DNA of 64,000 nucleotides from Rhodoferax sp. OV413 (GCA_945861785.1 CAMAWD010000004.1:80575-144574); one strand, 5' to 3'. Counted from the stretch's first letter, positions 27,623 to 38,454 are shown. Made by a program: numbers and translations. The notes: generated by a model not told the origin, from the letters alone.

Positions 27623-28123
27623 TCAGAGCGCGCGCACTGCCGCCAGCCGGCGCATCAGCTGTTGCACCATGTCGCTCTGCATGTCGCGGTACATCAGGCC
27701 TTCTTCGGCCTCCTTGGCAAGCACAGCAGACTCGTTGAAGCTGATGTCGCGCTGCTGCAGCAGCTCGGTCTCGGGGATCAGCTCCTTGCCCTGGGGCGTA
27801 CGCAGGCGAAAACGCATACGCACCCGCAGTTGGAACTCCCGCACCTGACCGGTGGCATTCACACCAACCACGGTCTTCTCCCGCAGTTCGGACAGGATGT
27901 CCAGAACGGCCTGGGCGTCCGCCTGGGGGGTGGGCGCCGTCATGACCCGCAAGCGACCCAGCGAGCCCAGGTTGCGCTTGATTTCGTTGCCCAGCGCCGA
28001 GGTGTCGCCGACGTTGACGAACAGGGATGCAAAGGCCAGCTCGGGGGCGCCGCGCAACTGGAAGCCGCAGGCCCCCAGCGACAGGGCCGCTGCTTGTGCC
28101 AGCACCAGGCGTCGTGGCAGCAT
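27623..28123 (-). CDS. lptE: LPS-assembly lipoprotein LptE
   Basis: The 166-residue lipoprotein starts at 28123 ([19 protein letters not shown]). The signal peptide ends in a lipobox (SLGAC) with the modified Cys. LptE plugs the LptD barrel that inserts lipopolysaccharide into the outer membrane. The mature start GFQLRGAPELAFASL is typical. Its ATG overlaps the leuS stop (TGATG), indicating coupling. The track ORF extends into leuS antisense frames and was rejected. Confidence 0.92.
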   Translation of the reverse strand: MLPRRLVLAQAAALSLGACGFQLRGAPELAFASLFVNVGDTSALGNEIKRNLGSLGRLRVMTAPTPQADAQAVLDILSELREKTVVGVNATGQVREFQLRVRMRFRLRTPQGKELIPETELLQQRDISFNESAVLAKEAEEGLMYRDMQSDMVQQLMRRLAAVRAL

Positions 28124-30753
28124 CAGATCACCACGTTGACAAGGCGCCCCGGCACCACGATGACCTTTTTCACTGTGGCCCCGGCCGAGAGCTTGATGAA
28201 CACCTCGTTGGCCAGTGCCGCAGCTTCGATGGCCTCGCGCGAGGCGCCGGACGGCACCCGGATTGCGTCGCGCAGCTTGCCGTTGATCTGCAGCATCAGT
28301 TCGATCTCGTCTTGCGCGAGCGCGCGCGGATCGACCACCGGCCACGGCGCATCGAGCAGTTCACCATGGTGCTTGTCATAACCCATGGCGCGCCACAACT
28401 CCTGGGCGATATGGGGTGTGACCGGGTACAGACAGCGCAGCAGCATGTTCAGGCCCTCATGGGCCGCGTGCAGGTCCGACGGAGTGCCCGCACCCTTGAA
28501 GTCTTCCAGCGCATTGAGCATCTTCATGGCACCGGACACCACGGTGTTGTACTGCATGCGCTGGTAGTCGTAGTCGACTTGCTTGAACACGCTGTGGATT
28601 TCGCGGCGCAGGTCGCTGGCGGCACGCCCGTAAGCGGTTGGGCCGCCGGCCTCGGCCGGCGCCTGCCCCAGACGCGCGGCGAAGTTCCAGACCCGGCGCA
28701 GGAACCGGTAGGAGCCCTCCACCGCCGCGTCGTTCCACTCCAGTGTGGCCTCCGGTGGCGCGGTGAACATGGTGTAGAGCCGGGCGGTGTCCGCGCCGTA
28801 CTTCTCGATCAGGTCCTGCGGGTCGACCCCGTTGTTCTTGCTTTTGCTCATGGTGCCCACGCCTTCGTAGTCCACCATCGTGCCGTCGGACTTGCGCCTG
28901 GCACCTGTCACCTTGCCTGTCGCGTCATGGATGTCCTCGACTTCGTGCGGCCAGAAATATTCGATTCCGCCGCCTTTGTTCTTGCGCGAGTAGATGTGGT
29001 TGAGCACCATGCCCTGCGTCAGCAGTTTCGTGAAGGGCTCGTCGATGTTGACCAGCCCGAGATCGCGCATCACCTTGGTCCAGAAACGTGCGTACAACAG
29101 GTGCAGGATCGCGTGTTCGATGCCGCCAATGTACTGGTCCATCGGCATCCAGTAGCGGCTGCCCGCACCCACCATGGCGGTGTCGTTCTTCGGATCACAG
29201 TACCGCATGTAGTACCACGAGGAATCGACGAAGGTGTCCATGGTGTCGGTCTCGCGCCGCGCCGCCGCGCCGCAGACCGGGCACACGACGCCGGCATGGA
29301 AACCCGCGTGCGTGTTCAGGGGGTTGCCGGAGCCGTCGGGCACGCAGTCCTGCGGCAACACGACCGGCAGGTCTTTTTCGGGCACTGGCACGGCACCATG
29401 TTCGGGGCAGTGGATGATGGGGATCGGTGTGCCCCAGTAGCGCTGGCGGCTCACGCCCCAGTCGCGCAGGCGCCAGGTGGTCTTTTTCTGGCCCAGACCG
29501 CGCACCTGCAGTGCGTGGCTGATGGCGTCGACAGCCTCCTGGTAGGACAGGCCGCTGAAGCTGTCCGAGTTGATGGTCACGCCGCGCTGCTTGTCGCCGT
29601 ACCACTCCTGCCAGTTCTCGTAGTCGTAGGTCAGGCCGTCGATCAGCACCACCTCGACGATGGGTATGGCGTACTTGCGCGCAAAGATGAAGTCGCGCTC
29701 GTCGTGCGCCGGCACGCCCATGACCGCGCCGTCGCCATACCCGATCAGCACGTAGTTGCCGACCCACAGCTCGATCTTGTGGCCATTGAGCGGATGGGTG
29801 ACGAAGAGCCCGGTGCGCATGCCCTCCTTCTCGCGCACCGCCAGCTCGGCCTCGGTGGTGCCGCCGCGCTGGCATTCCTCGATGAAGGCCGCCAGCGCCG
29901 GGTTGGACCGGGCCGCATGCGTGGCAAGCGGGTGCTCCGGCGCCACGGCGCAGAAGGTCACCCCCATCAGTGTGTCGGCGCGGGTGGTGAAGACGTGCAT
30001 CCGGCCGTCGCCGATCAGCTTGCCGCTGGCGTCACGGATGTCATGCGGGAAGGCGAAACGCACACCTTCACTTTTGCCGATCCAGTTTTCCTGCATCAGT
30101 TTCACGCGTTCCGGCCAGCCTGGCAGGCCTTCGTCCACACAGTCGAGCAACTCGGCTGCGTAGTCGGTGATCTTGAGGTAATAACCCGGGATCTCCCGCT
30201 TTTCGATCACGGCGCCGGTGCGCCAGCCCTTGCCGTCGATGACCTGTTCGTTGGCCAGTACGGTCTGGTCGACCGGATCCCAGTTGACGATCTGCGTCTT
30301 GCGGTAGGCGATGCCCTTTTTCAGCATCTTCAGGAACAGCCACTGGTTCCACTTGTAATAACTCGCGTCGCAGGTTGCGATCTCGCGGCTCCAGTCGATG
30401 GCCAGCCCCAGTGCCTGCATCTGCTGCTTCATGTAGGCAATGTTCTCGTAGGTCCACTTGGCCGGAGGCACACCATTCTTGAGCGCTGCGTTCTCGGCCG
30501 GCAGGCCGAATGCGTCCCAGCCCATCGGCATCAGGACATTGAAACCCTTCATGCGCAGGTGGCGCGCGAGCATGTCGTTGATGGTGTAGTTGCGCACATG
30601 GCCCATGTGCAGCTTGCCGCTGGGGTAGGGCAGCATCGAACAGGCGTAGAACTTCTGCTTCGAGGCGTCTTCCGTCACCCGGTAGGCGTCACTGGATTGC
30701 CAGTGTTGCTGGGCGGTTTTCTCGACGGCGAGATGGTCGTATTTTTCTTGCAT
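28123..30753 (-). CDS. leuS: Leucyl-tRNA synthetase
   Basis: This 876-residue class I synthetase has the HIGH motif as [10 protein letters not shown] near residue 50 and the KMSKS motif as [12 protein letters not shown] near residue 640. The CP1 editing domain between them includes the Thr-rich [20 protein letters not shown]. The start at 30753 ([18 protein letters not shown]) was preferred to the upstream 30783 ATG because homology begins here. It charges tRNA-Leu. It heads the leuS-lptE-holA group. Confidence 0.98.
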   Translation of the reverse strand: MQEKYDHLAVEKTAQQHWQSSDAYRVTEDASKQKFYACSMLPYPSGKLHMGHVRNYTINDMLARHLRMKGFNVLMPMGWDAFGLPAENAALKNGVPPAKWTYENIAYMKQQMQALGLAIDWSREIATCDASYYKWNQWLFLKMLKKGIAYRKTQIVNWDPVDQTVLANEQVIDGKGWRTGAVIEKREIPGYYLKITDYAAELLDCVDEGLPGWPERVKLMQENWIGKSEGVRFAFPHDIRDASGKLIGDGRMHVFTTRADTLMGVTFCAVAPEHPLATHAARSNPALAAFIEECQRGGTTEAELAVREKEGMRTGLFVTHPLNGHKIELWVGNYVLIGYGDGAVMGVPAHDERDFIFARKYAIPIVEVVLIDGLTYDYENWQEWYGDKQRGVTINSDSFSGLSYQEAVDAISHALQVRGLGQKKTTWRLRDWGVSRQRYWGTPIPIIHCPEHGAVPVPEKDLPVVLPQDCVPDGSGNPLNTHAGFHAGVVCPVCGAAARRETDTMDTFVDSSWYYMRYCDPKNDTAMVGAGSRYWMPMDQYIGGIEHAILHLLYARFWTKVMRDLGLVNIDEPFTKLLTQGMVLNHIYSRKNKGGGIEYFWPHEVEDIHDATGKVTGARRKSDGTMVDYEGVGTMSKSKNNGVDPQDLIEKYGADTARLYTMFTAPPEATLEWNDAAVEGSYRFLRRVWNFAARLGQAPAEAGGPTAYGRAASDLRREIHSVFKQVDYDYQRMQYNTVVSGAMKMLNALEDFKGAGTPSDLHAAHEGLNMLLRCLYPVTPHIAQELWRAMGYDKHHGELLDAPWPVVDPRALAQDEIELMLQINGKLRDAIRVPSGASREAIEAAALANEVFIKLSAGATVKKVIVVPGRLVNVVI

Positions 30754-30857
30754 GGCGGGGGTGTTGCGGCTCAAGTGCCGCATGGGTGCGATTCTAGGCC
30801 TTGCCTTGTGCGCCGGGGCGCTGCAGACACCAGCGCCAGCCGGCCAGCTCCCGCGGC

Positions 30858-31283
30858 CTACGGGGTTGCGGCGCGGCTGTCGGCCACGAAACCAATGCGG
30901 CCCAGCCCGGCTTTTTGCGCCATGCCGATGACTTCGACCACCCGGCCGTAGGCCACCGCCCGGTCGGCGCGCAATTGCACCTCGGTGTCCGGATCCTGCA
31001 CGGCTACGCGTGTGAGGCGGGTCGCCAGCTCCGTGCTGGTGACGGGTTTGTCATCCACAAACACCTGGCCCGACCGGTCGACGACGACCAGCACCGATCT
31101 GGGTGCGTCGCTGGCGCCGGCGGCATCCGTGCGTGGCAGGTCGAGCCGGACCGAACTGGCCAATAGCGGCGCCGTGATCAGGAAGATGACCACCAGCACC
31201 AGCATCACGTCGATCAGCGGCGTCATGTTGATGTCGCTCATGGGGGGGTCGCCCCGGGTGCGTTCGAGCCGACCGAAGGCCAT
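30858..31283 (-). CDS. ExbD/TolR-type biopolymer transport protein
   Basis: This 141-residue protein has one N-terminal transmembrane helix preceded by [18 protein letters not shown], the ExbD/TolR signature with the membrane Asp that carries protons. A periplasmic domain follows. It pairs with the TolQ/ExbB-type gene ending 3 bp upstream, forming a proton-driven motor. No TonB, TolA or receptor gene lies nearby, so I cannot say whether it energises TonB-dependent uptake or envelope constriction. Confidence 0.88.
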   Translation of the reverse strand: MAFGRLERTRGDPPMSDINMTPLIDVMLVLVVIFLITAPLLASSVRLDLPRTDAAGASDAPRSVLVVVDRSGQVFVDDKPVTSTELATRLTRVAVQDPDTEVQLRADRAVAYGRVVEVIGMAQKAGLGRIGFVADSRAATP

Positions 31284-31286
31284 CGG

Positions 31287-31949
31287 TCAGGCGCGCGCCT
31301 GCGCGGCCGGGGGCGCGCTGAGCAGCAGTTCTCGAAGGTCGCGCGCGAAACCCTCGAGGTCGGCCTCGATGCGGCCGATCATGCGCCCGAAGACGTTGTA
31401 GGCCAGCACAGCAGGAATAGCCACTGCAAGGCCGGCGGCCGTCATGATGAGGGCTTCACCCACCGGGCCGGCGATCCGGTCGATCGTGATCTGTCCGGCG
31501 CTGGAGATGCTGATCAGCGCGTGGTAGATGCCCCACACGGTGCCCAACAGCCCGACAAACGGTGCGGTCGCACCAACGGTGGCCAGCAGCACCTGCCCAT
31601 ACTGCAGCCGCGCCAGCACGGCATGCAAGGCCTGGCGCAAGACGCGTGTGAGCTGCTGGGAGCGGTCCCCGGCCGTGGCCAGGGTTCCGTGGCTGGTCAC
31701 CGTCGTGGCGGAAATCAGGGGCTCGACCATGGCTTCGCGGTCGAAGGCCCGGGCCTTTCGCAGGCCATCGGGCAGGTCGGCCGACTGCCAGAAGGCCGCA
31801 GTGCTGCGTGCCACATCGGTGCCGGCGCGGTGCAGCAGCCAGCCTTTCCAGAGGATCACGACCCAGCTGGCGCAGGACATCAGGAACAAGACAACGGCAA
31901 CCAGACGGGTGACGCCGTCACCGTCGGAGAGCAAGCGCACAAAGTTCAC
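31287..31949 (-). CDS. MotA/TolQ/ExbB-type proton channel
   Basis: From the GTG at 31949 the protein has 220 residues and three membrane helices. The family core is present as LLATVGATAPFVGLLGTVWGI and GEALIMTAAGLAVAIPAVLAYN. It forms the proton-conducting ring around the ExbD-type partner encoded just downstream. The track ORF start at 32174 overlaps dapB and was rejected. The gene sits between dapB and exbD on the same strand. Confidence 0.9.
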   Translation of the reverse strand: MNFVRLLSDGDGVTRLVAVVLFLMSCASWVVILWKGWLLHRAGTDVARSTAAFWQSADLPDGLRKARAFDREAMVEPLISATTVTSHGTLATAGDRSQQLTRVLRQALHAVLARLQYGQVLLATVGATAPFVGLLGTVWGIYHALISISSAGQITIDRIAGPVGEALIMTAAGLAVAIPAVLAYNVFGRMIGRIEADLEGFARDLRELLLSAPPAAQARA

Positions 31950-32007
31950 CGGCTGCCCACCATGCCGCGACCAGCGGCGACTGCAGTGCCGATAGCGGGC
32001 GAGCGGC

Positions 32008-32844
32008 TCATTGCGAAGTGGCGTTGGCGGGCCCGAGTCCGAGCACGTCGAACATGTCGAACAGCCCCAGTTTGCGACCGCCCAGGAACCGCGCCGCACG
32101 CAAAGCGCCCTGCGCAAAGGTGGCGCGGCTTGACGACTTGTGGCTGATCTCGATGCGCTCACCGGTGCCGGCAAACAGGACCGTGTGGTCGCCGACGATG
32201 TCGCCGCCCCGAATGGTGGCGAAACCGATCGAAGATGGGTCGCGCTCGCCGGTCACGCCTTCGCGCGCAAAGACCGCGCAGTCCTTCAGATTGCGGCCGG
32301 TCGCGGCGGCGATGACTTCACCCATCTTCAAGGCGGTGCCGGAGGGTGCGTCGACCTTGTGGCGGTGGTGCGCTTCGATGATCTCGATGTCGTAACCGGT
32401 GGCCAGCGCCTTGGCCGCCATTTCGAGCAATTTCAGTGTCACGTTGACGCCAATGCTCATGTTCGGGGCCATCATGATGGCAATGTCACCGCCAGCCGCT
32501 GCAATGCCCGCCCTCTGCGCGTCGCTGAAGCCGGTGGTGCCTATCACCGCATTGACTCCGAGAGCGCGGCAAGTCTCCAGGTGGGCCATCGTACCGTCGG
32601 GTCGGGTGAAGTCGATCAGTACGTCGCTGCCCTGAAGGCCGAGGGTCAGGTCGGATTGGACCAGCACGCCGCTGCTGCGCCCCAGGAATGCGGTGGCGTC
32701 GGTGCCAACCGATGCGGCCCCGGCCATGTCCAGGGCGCCGCTGAGCACGCAGTCGTCACTGGCCAGCACCAACTCGATCAACATGTGGCCCATGCGGCCG
32801 GATGCACCCGCAATACAGATCCTGTGCTTGGTGGCGGTGTTCAT
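32008..32844 (-). CDS. dapB: 4-hydroxy-tetrahydrodipicolinate reductase
   Basis: The 278-residue enzyme reduces hydroxy-tetrahydrodipicolinate with NAD(P)H in lysine and diaminopimelate synthesis. The N-terminal Rossmann motif is [14 protein letters not shown]. The catalytic region shows [22 protein letters not shown], with the His pair and Lys. Length is normal. It is 12 bp downstream of bamE on the same strand, and the ExbB/ExbD genes follow. Confidence 0.96.
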   Translation of the reverse strand: MNTATKHRICIAGASGRMGHMLIELVLASDDCVLSGALDMAGAASVGTDATAFLGRSSGVLVQSDLTLGLQGSDVLIDFTRPDGTMAHLETCRALGVNAVIGTTGFSDAQRAGIAAAGGDIAIMMAPNMSIGVNVTLKLLEMAAKALATGYDIEIIEAHHRHKVDAPSGTALKMGEVIAAATGRNLKDCAVFAREGVTGERDPSSIGFATIRGGDIVGDHTVLFAGTGERIEISHKSSSRATFAQGALRAARFLGGRKLGLFDMFDVLGLGPANATSQ

Positions 32845-32856
32845 CGGTAGCTGGGC

Positions 32857-33399
32857 TCAGGGCGCGGATGGCTCGAGCGGCGGATAGGTCGCGGGCAAGG
32901 GTGGCAGGGCTTTGGGCTCGGCGGGTTTGGCCGCAGCCGGGAACTGCTTGAGCGACTCCTCGGTGGCCTCCAGCATGGGAGCTTCTGCTGTCTTGCGGCC
33001 CTTGCCCAGGGAGGCGACGAACTCGGCTTCTGTGGGCAGCGCGTCGGCTTCGAAGCGAGCGAGGACGCCGCCGTTGAAAAACACCGTCACCTTGCGCAGT
33101 TGCGGTTCTTCGCCCTGGCGCTTGAAGGTGAAAACATAGTCCCAGCGGTCGCTGTGGAAAACGCTTTGCAGCAACGGTGTGCCGAGCAGATCCCGAACCT
33201 GTTGGCGCTCCATGCCGGGCTTGAGTTGTGCGACCTGCTCGCTTGACACAAAGTTGCCCTGGACGATGTCGATGCGGTAGGGCGACACCACGCTGGCCAT
33301 GCGCAGACTCGCTCCCTCAAAGCCGGAGCAACCCGCCAGCGTGGCACAAATCACCACGAGCAGGCTGATACGCGTGGCTTGGCGGACGGAGTCGGACAT
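32857..33399 (-). CDS. bamE: Outer membrane assembly lipoprotein BamE (SmpA/OmlA)
   Basis: The ATG at 33399 gives 180 residues with a lipoprotein signal ending LAGC. The SmpA/OmlA core follows, with YRIDIVQGNFVSSEQVAQL and LKPGMERQQVRDLLGTPLL. BamE stabilises the BAM machine that folds outer-membrane barrels. The C-terminal ~60 residues are Pro/Ala/Lys rich and longer than in E. coli BamE (113 residues), as is common in betaproteobacteria. It is divergent from fur, with 84 bp between the starts. Confidence 0.93.
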   Translation of the reverse strand: MSDSVRQATRISLLVVICATLAGCSGFEGASLRMASVVSPYRIDIVQGNFVSSEQVAQLKPGMERQQVRDLLGTPLLQSVFHSDRWDYVFTFKRQGEEPQLRKVTVFFNGGVLARFEADALPTEAEFVASLGKGRKTAEAPMLEATEESLKQFPAAAKPAEPKALPPLPATYPPLEPSAP

Positions 33400-33483
33400 G
33401 GGTTGGGGCAGGACGATATGATCGGGGCATTGTAGCCGCTGAGCCACCATCGGCAGGCCGTCTCCCTGAGGTAGAACACCGCC

Positions 33484-33930
33484 ATGGCCAACATCGACGA
33501 ACTCAAGAGCACCGGGCTCAAGGCCACGGTGCCGCGCCTCAAGATCCTCGAGATTTTCCAGAAGGGCGTGCAACGCCACATGACAGCCGAAGACGTTTTT
33601 CGGGTGCTGCTCGGCGAACGTTCCGATGTGGGGCTGGCAACGGTTTACCGGGTCCTTGCGCAATTCGAGCAGGCCGGCATCCTGAGCCGCAGCCATTTCG
33701 AGAGCGGCAAGGCGGTGTACGAACTCAATGAAGGGCAGCACCATGACCATCTGGTGTGCCTGGATTGCGGCAAGGTCGAGGAGTTCTACGACGCGGAGAT
33801 CGAGCGGCGCCAGCATGCCGTTGCAAAGACCAAGGGCTTCGCGATTGCCGACCACGCCCTGAGCCTGTATGCCAACTGCACCAAGGCTGACTGCCCCAAC
33901 CGCTTGTCGACAGTGCGTTGCGCCGCCTGA
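33484..33930 (+). CDS. fur: Ferric uptake regulator
   Basis: The 148-residue metalloregulator has a winged helix at the N-terminus ([33 protein letters not shown]) and a metal-binding dimer domain with [18 protein letters not shown]. Cys residues near the C-terminus (NCTKADCPN) complete the structural zinc site. Fur with Fe2+ represses iron uptake genes. The bamE-fur divergent arrangement is widely conserved. It is convergent with hprK, only 15 bp between stops. Confidence 0.97.
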   Translation: MANIDELKSTGLKATVPRLKILEIFQKGVQRHMTAEDVFRVLLGERSDVGLATVYRVLAQFEQAGILSRSHFESGKAVYELNEGQHHDHLVCLDCGKVEEFYDAEIERRQHAVAKTKGFAIADHALSLYANCTKADCPNRLSTVRCAA

Positions 33931-33945
33931 ACGCCTGGGTTCGAA

Positions 33946-34911
33946 TCAGGGGCCGTTCGCGCCTGGCTCCTGGCCCATGGCCTTTCGATGGCGCTCCACG
34001 AACTCCTTGTAGGTGTCAATACCACGCAACTGCAGGATGGTATTGCGCACGGCGGCTTCCACCAGCACGGCGATATTGCGTCCCGCCACCACCTGGATGA
34101 CCACCTTCAGGACTGCAATCCCCAGCACATCCTGTGTCAGTGGCTCATAGGGAATGCGTTCATATTCGCGCTCCAGGGTTTCGCGCCGGACCAGGTGCAC
34201 GATCAGCTTGAGGCGCATCTTGCGGCGCACGGCGGTTTCGCCAAAAATCACGCGAATGTCGAGCAGGCCGATGCCGCGCACTTCCAGCAGGTTTTGCAGG
34301 AGATCGGGGCAACGCCCTTCGATCGTGGTCTGGTTGATGCGGTACAGGTCGACCGCATCGTCGGCGACCAGGCCATTGCCGCGTGAAATAAGTTCCAGGC
34401 CCAACTCGCTCTTGCCCAGGCCCGACTCCCCCGTGATCAGCACGCCGAGGCCGAGTATGTCCATCAGGACGCCGTGCATCGTGGTGCGTTCGGCGAAATG
34501 CTTGGACAGATAGGCGCGCAGCACATCGATCACAAACGCCGAGGAACCCTCCGTGGCGAACATCGGGATCTGGGCGCGTTCACACATCGAGAGCAATGCG
34601 TCGGGTGCTGTCTGGCCATCCGCCAGCACCAGCACCGGCGGCTCGAGCGTCACGATGCGGGAAATGCGCCGCGTGCAGTCGTCGGGGCTGGCGCTGGTCA
34701 GGTAAGCGATCTCGCGTTCACCCAGGATCTGGACCCGGTAGGGGTGGATGTAGTTGAGGTAACCCACCAGGTCGGCGCCTGAGCGCGCCGCGCGTACCGC
34801 GACATCATCGAAACGCCGTTCGGATGCACCGAGGCCGGCAACCCATTGCCACTTGAGATGGGCCCGGAATTCCTCGAACATGACGTCAGCGCTGACAACG
34901 GTGGGTTTCAT
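33946..34911 (-). CDS. hprK: HPr kinase/phosphorylase
   Basis: The 321-residue protein has an N-terminal domain and a C-terminal kinase core with Walker [16 protein letters not shown]. The metal site [11 protein letters not shown] and the signature [16 protein letters not shown] follow. In Gram-negative bacteria it phosphorylates Ser of HPr or NPr in an incomplete PTS used for regulation. The gene follows ptsN on the same strand, consistent with a nitrogen/carbon regulatory PTS branch. Confidence 0.95.
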   Translation of the reverse strand: MKPTVVSADVMFEEFRAHLKWQWVAGLGASERRFDDVAVRAARSGADLVGYLNYIHPYRVQILGEREIAYLTSASPDDCTRRISRIVTLEPPVLVLADGQTAPDALLSMCERAQIPMFATEGSSAFVIDVLRAYLSKHFAERTTMHGVLMDILGLGVLITGESGLGKSELGLELISRGNGLVADDAVDLYRINQTTIEGRCPDLLQNLLEVRGIGLLDIRVIFGETAVRRKMRLKLIVHLVRRETLEREYERIPYEPLTQDVLGIAVLKVVIQVVAGRNIAVLVEAAVRNTILQLRGIDTYKEFVERHRKAMGQEPGANGP

Positions 34912-34953
34912 GGCACTTTTACAGTCCCGGAAAACAGGCGCTCGCTGCGCCTG

Positions 34954-35421
34954 TCAGGACGATGGAGTCGGTTTCCAGTGTGAAATCAGCGTGTGCAGTT
35001 GCACTGCATCGGTGCTGGCGTTGAGCTTGTCGCGCAAGGTAGCGTCGCTGAGCAGCTCCGCGATTTCCGAGAGGATTTCAAGGTGTTTCTGGGTTGCCGC
35101 CTCGGGCACCAGCAGAAAAATCATCAAACGCACCGCCTGATCGTCGGGTGCATCGAAGCCGATCGGCTTGGCGAGCAGGAAGACTGCCGCCATGGGTGCT
35201 TTCAGACCCTTGATTCGGCCATGGGGGATGGCGACGCCATGACCCAGACCGGTCGACCCGAGCCGCTCGCGGGAGAACAGGCTGTCTGTGACGAGTGCCC
35301 GGCTCAGCCCGTGCAGGTTCTCGAACAGCAGGCCGGCTTCTTCGAACGCCCGCTTCTTGCTGGTGGCATCTAAGCTAACGAGCACTTGCGCGGGTGGCAG
35401 GATGGATGCGAGTCGGTTCAT
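34954..35421 (-). CDS. ptsN: PTS IIA-like nitrogen regulatory protein
   Basis: The 155-residue EIIA-Ntr begins at the ATG 35421 (MNRLASILPPAQVLV). The phosphorylated His lies in GLGHGVAIPHGRIKG. The protein takes phosphate from PtsP/PtsO and regulates potassium transport and nitrogen-related processes rather than importing sugar. It is preceded by a terminator hairpin after hpf, so some ptsN expression must be independent. hprK follows 42 bp downstream. Confidence 0.93.
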   Translation of the reverse strand: MNRLASILPPAQVLVSLDATSKKRAFEEAGLLFENLHGLSRALVTDSLFSRERLGSTGLGHGVAIPHGRIKGLKAPMAAVFLLAKPIGFDAPDDQAVRLMIFLLVPEAATQKHLEILSEIAELLSDATLRDKLNASTDAVQLHTLISHWKPTPSS

Positions 35422-35448
35422 GGTCGGATGGTGGACGATTATGCCCAC

Positions 35449-35475
35449 AAAAAAACCGCCCGACAGGCGGACGGT
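35449..35475 (-). terminator. Rho-independent terminator after hpf
   Basis: On the minus strand ACCGTCCG and CGGGCGGT pair over 8 bp (one G-U) around a CCTGT loop, followed by seven T. It lies 25 bp after the hpf stop and before ptsN. This is the clearest intrinsic terminator in the window. Confidence 0.8.
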
Positions 35476-35499
35476 TTCAGGGTGGTCAGGTCGGCGCGC

Positions 35500-35829
35500 C
35501 TACATCACGCGCTTTGGCGCTTCGTGGTGGTGATTCTGAAGGCGGTCCTTGTGCCGCACCACCTGCCGGTCGAGTTTGTCGACCAGTTCGTCTACCGCAG
35601 CATAGAGATCGGAGTGCGAGCTTTCTGCAAACATGTCGCTGCCCTTGACATGGATGTTGCACTCGGCGCGTTGCCTTCGTTCCTTTTCCTTCTGTTTCTC
35701 CACAGTCAGCAGCACCTTGACATCGACCAGCTGGTCGAAGTGGCGGGTGATGCGATCAAGCTTGGTTGTGACGTAGTTTCTCAGGGCCGGTGTGACTTCG
35801 AGGTGATGACCGCTGATCGTCAAGTTCAT
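35500..35829 (-). CDS. hpf: Ribosome hibernation promoting factor, short form
   Basis: This protein of 109 residues starts at 35829 behind an AGGAGG site (the track start at 35913 has none). It has the S30AE fold ([20 protein letters not shown], then [17 protein letters not shown]) and a basic, His-rich end ([16 protein letters not shown]). Short HPF converts ribosomes to inactive 100S dimers or stabilises 70S in stationary phase. rpoN, often upstream, is not here. The 35830-36068 interval upstream holds no gene I recognise. Confidence 0.93.
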   Translation of the reverse strand: MNLTISGHHLEVTPALRNYVTTKLDRITRHFDQLVDVKVLLTVEKQKEKERRQRAECNIHVKGSDMFAESSHSDLYAAVDELVDKLDRQVVRHKDRLQNHHHEAPKRVM

Positions 35830-36083
35830 GGATTTCCTCCTGTTGCGCTTGCCATTGATAGAGCCGCGGACGGAAACCGCCCTTGGCCAGAAACCCCCCG
35901 AGGGGATACACATTTGCCGGATTCACTGCGGTCACTATGCTCCCGATGGCTCCCAAATGCAAGCGCTGCGCGCGCAAACGCAGGTCCGTGTGTGTGGCCC
36001 GCTGGCCGAGGCGCGGCCTGGATCCTTGCGCTTGATCCGGTAATTGTTTGCAATAGACCAGGAGAACATTGCAGAATGTCGCA

Positions 36084-37289
36084 ATGAGCCTTGACACCAT
36101 CATCCATGCGGGTTTGCGCCAATATGGTCGACCGACAGTGGGGCTGGTTTTGATGGGGGGTGGGGCCCGGACCGCCTACCAGGTCGGGGTGCTGAAGGCG
36201 ATGGCAACACTGCTCAAGATCCATCCTGCCGCCGCGCGGACTTTCCCGTTCCAGGTGCTGGTGGGCACTTCTGCAGGTGCCATCAACGCCGCGTTTCTCG
36301 CCAGCCGTGCGATGCAGGGCCTGCAGGCGTTCGGGCAATTGGCCGAGTTCTGGGGTCGCCTGCGCTCGACCGACGTTTACCGGCTCAATGTGCCGCAGTG
36401 GGTGCGTTTCAGCCGGATTGCGGTCGCGTGGAGCTTGTCACGCCATGCGCGGGCCAACGGCGCCTTGCTGGACAACACACCTCTGACCAAGATCCTGCGT
36501 GATGGCATCCCGCTCGAGGGCATCGACGAAGCCCTGCGGTCCAACACGATCGACGCGCTTGCGGTCACCGGATCAAGTTATTCCAGCGGTGTTCACTGGA
36601 CGTTCTGCCATACCGCAAGCCGTGACGAATTTCAGGGATGGGTCCGGCCAGGCCGCCGCGCCGAGTACCAGCGCCTGAGCATCGACCATCTGATGGCGTC
36701 CAGCGCGATTCCGTTCCTGTTTCCGGCGACCGCCTTGAAGGTGGATGGCCGGCAAGAGCATTTTGGTGATGGTTCGATGCGCCAGGTCACGCCACTGTCG
36801 CCGGCGATGCACCTGGGCGCACGCAAGATCCTGGTGATCGGCGTCGGTCAGCCGGAGCGCCCGGGGCTGGGCAAGGCGCAAGTGGCGACCAACATGACAG
36901 GACCGACCCTGGGCAGCATGGCGGGCCACGTCATGGCCAGCGTGTTCCATGACACGCTGCAGGCGGATGTGGAGCAGACACAGCGCGTCACCCAGACCAT
37001 CAACCGCCTGCCTCCCGAGGCCGCTGCGGCGATGCCCTACAAGCCGATCGATGTGCTTGCAATCGCTCCGACGCGTTCCCTTGACGGGCTGGCACAGCAA
37101 TACACGTTCGCGTTGCCTGCCTCCATCCGGGATGCGCTCGGGACCTTGGGTGTTTTGAAGGGCAGTGGGGGAACCCTGGCCAGCTACCTGTTGTTCGAGC
37201 CAGATTTTGTCCAGGCCCTGATCGAGATGGGCGAAGGCGACGCCCTTGCGCTGAAGGACGAACTGCTGGAACTCATCCTGGGCGACTGA
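36084..37289 (+). CDS. Patatin-like phospholipase
   Basis: The protein of ~401 residues has the patatin oxyanion loop GLVLMGGGARTAYQ, the nucleophile elbow VGTSAGAINAAF (GXSXG), and the catalytic Asp in HFGDGSMRQ, which together form the Ser-Asp dyad of lipid acyl hydrolases. No signal peptide is seen, so it is probably cytoplasmic or membrane-associated. The start is uncertain: ATG 36084 is used here, while TTG 36069 lies closer to an AGGAG site at 36060. Its substrate is unknown. Confidence 0.88.
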   Translation: MSLDTIIHAGLRQYGRPTVGLVLMGGGARTAYQVGVLKAMATLLKIHPAAARTFPFQVLVGTSAGAINAAFLASRAMQGLQAFGQLAEFWGRLRSTDVYRLNVPQWVRFSRIAVAWSLSRHARANGALLDNTPLTKILRDGIPLEGIDEALRSNTIDALAVTGSSYSSGVHWTFCHTASRDEFQGWVRPGRRAEYQRLSIDHLMASSAIPFLFPATALKVDGRQEHFGDGSMRQVTPLSPAMHLGARKILVIGVGQPERPGLGKAQVATNMTGPTLGSMAGHVMASVFHDTLQADVEQTQRVTQTINRLPPEAAAAMPYKPIDVLAIAPTRSLDGLAQQYTFALPASIRDALGTLGVLKGSGGTLASYLLFEPDFVQALIEMGEGDALALKDELLELILGD

Positions 37290-37427
37290 AGCCAGGGCGT
37301 CCGGCAGGCCGCCAATGCGATAATTTGAGGGCATCATTTTCCGGAGTCCGCCTGCGGGATTGCTGCCCCGACCGGCGGCTTTCCACTCCCAGCCCCTTCA
37401 GTACCACCGATCACCGGGAGAGCGTTC

Positions 37428-38414
37428 ATGCTCAATGTCTTCACGCTCGCCAACGGCCGACTGTTCCAGGAGGAAATCGAGTCGCTGGAAGAATTGTCCC
37501 AGTTCCAGCCGATCTGGGTCGACCTGGAGTCCCCGACACCCGACGAGAAGCGCTGGGTCAAGCAGTATTTCGGCCTGTCCATTCCCGAGGACGCGATGGA
37601 CGAGGACATCGAGGAGTCGGCACGTTTCTATACCGAGGACAACGGCGACCTGCATATCCGCAGCGACTTCCTGATCGCCGACAACGAGGACCCGCGCACG
37701 GTCCGGGTGGCATTCATCCTGAATCTGGTCAACGTTGAACTGCGCAGCAAGGGCGTGCTGTTTTCCATCCACGACGAAGATGTGCCTGTGTTCCGGCTGT
37801 TGCGGATGCGTGCCCGCCGGGCGCCAGGCCTGATCGAAGACGCCAAGGAAGTGCTGCTCAAGCTGTTCGATGCCGACGCCGAGTACTCGGCCGATACGCT
37901 CGAAGGCATCTACGACGAACTGGAAAAGGTCAGCGAGAAGGTGCTGTCCGGCAACGTCACCGATGTGCTGGCCGGCGAGGTGCTGGGTGCTATCGCCCGC
38001 CATGAAGACATGAACGGCCGCATTCGCCGCAATGTGATGGACACCCGGCGTGCGGTCAGTTTCATGATGCGAAGCAAGATGCTGAACGCCGAGCAGTTCG
38101 ACGAGGCACGGCAGATTTTGCGCGACATCGATTCGCTCGATTCACACACAGCCTTCCTGTTCGACAAGATCAACTTCCTGATGGACGCCACAGTCGGTTT
38201 CATCAACATCAACCAGAACAAGATCATCAAGATATTCTCGGTTGCCAGCGTGGCGCTGTTGCCGCCCACCCTGATCGCCAGCCTGTACGGCATGAACTTC
38301 CAGTTCATGCCGGAGCTCGGCTGGACGCTGGGTTATCCCTATGCACTGTTGCTGATGGCGGCCAGCGGCATTGTTCCGATGTGGTACTTCCGGCGCCGCG
38401 GCTGGCTCAAATAG
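37428..38414 (+). CDS. corA: CorA-type magnesium/cobalt transporter
   Basis: The 328-residue protein has a large cytoplasmic N-terminal domain (EEDAMDEDIEES-type acidic region), a long helix, and two C-terminal membrane helices. The pore signature YGMNF lies between them, followed by MPELGW. CorA pentamers import Mg2+ down the membrane potential. The basic C-terminus FRRRGWLK is typical. A GGGAG site lies 8 nt before the ATG. The 138-bp gap after the patatin holds no other gene. Confidence 0.95.
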   Translation: MLNVFTLANGRLFQEEIESLEELSQFQPIWVDLESPTPDEKRWVKQYFGLSIPEDAMDEDIEESARFYTEDNGDLHIRSDFLIADNEDPRTVRVAFILNLVNVELRSKGVLFSIHDEDVPVFRLLRMRARRAPGLIEDAKEVLLKLFDADAEYSADTLEGIYDELEKVSEKVLSGNVTDVLAGEVLGAIARHEDMNGRIRRNVMDTRRAVSFMMRSKMLNAEQFDEARQILRDIDSLDSHTAFLFDKINFLMDATVGFININQNKIIKIFSVASVALLPPTLIASLYGMNFQFMPELGWTLGYPYALLLMAASGIVPMWYFRRRGWLK

Positions 38415-38454
38415 GCGCGCCGGCCGATTCCATGGGCGGCGCGTGTCCGGGGGT

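Noticed and set aside
28027-30951. 974-residue + strand ORF opposite leuS
   Set aside because: leuS on the minus strand has intact HMGH and MSKS motifs over the whole interval, so this is a shadow.
30858-31949. Reading the ExbB/ExbD pair as the Tol-Pal system
   Set aside because: TolA, TolB, Pal and YbgC are absent from the neighbourhood, so the specific name TolQR is not justified.
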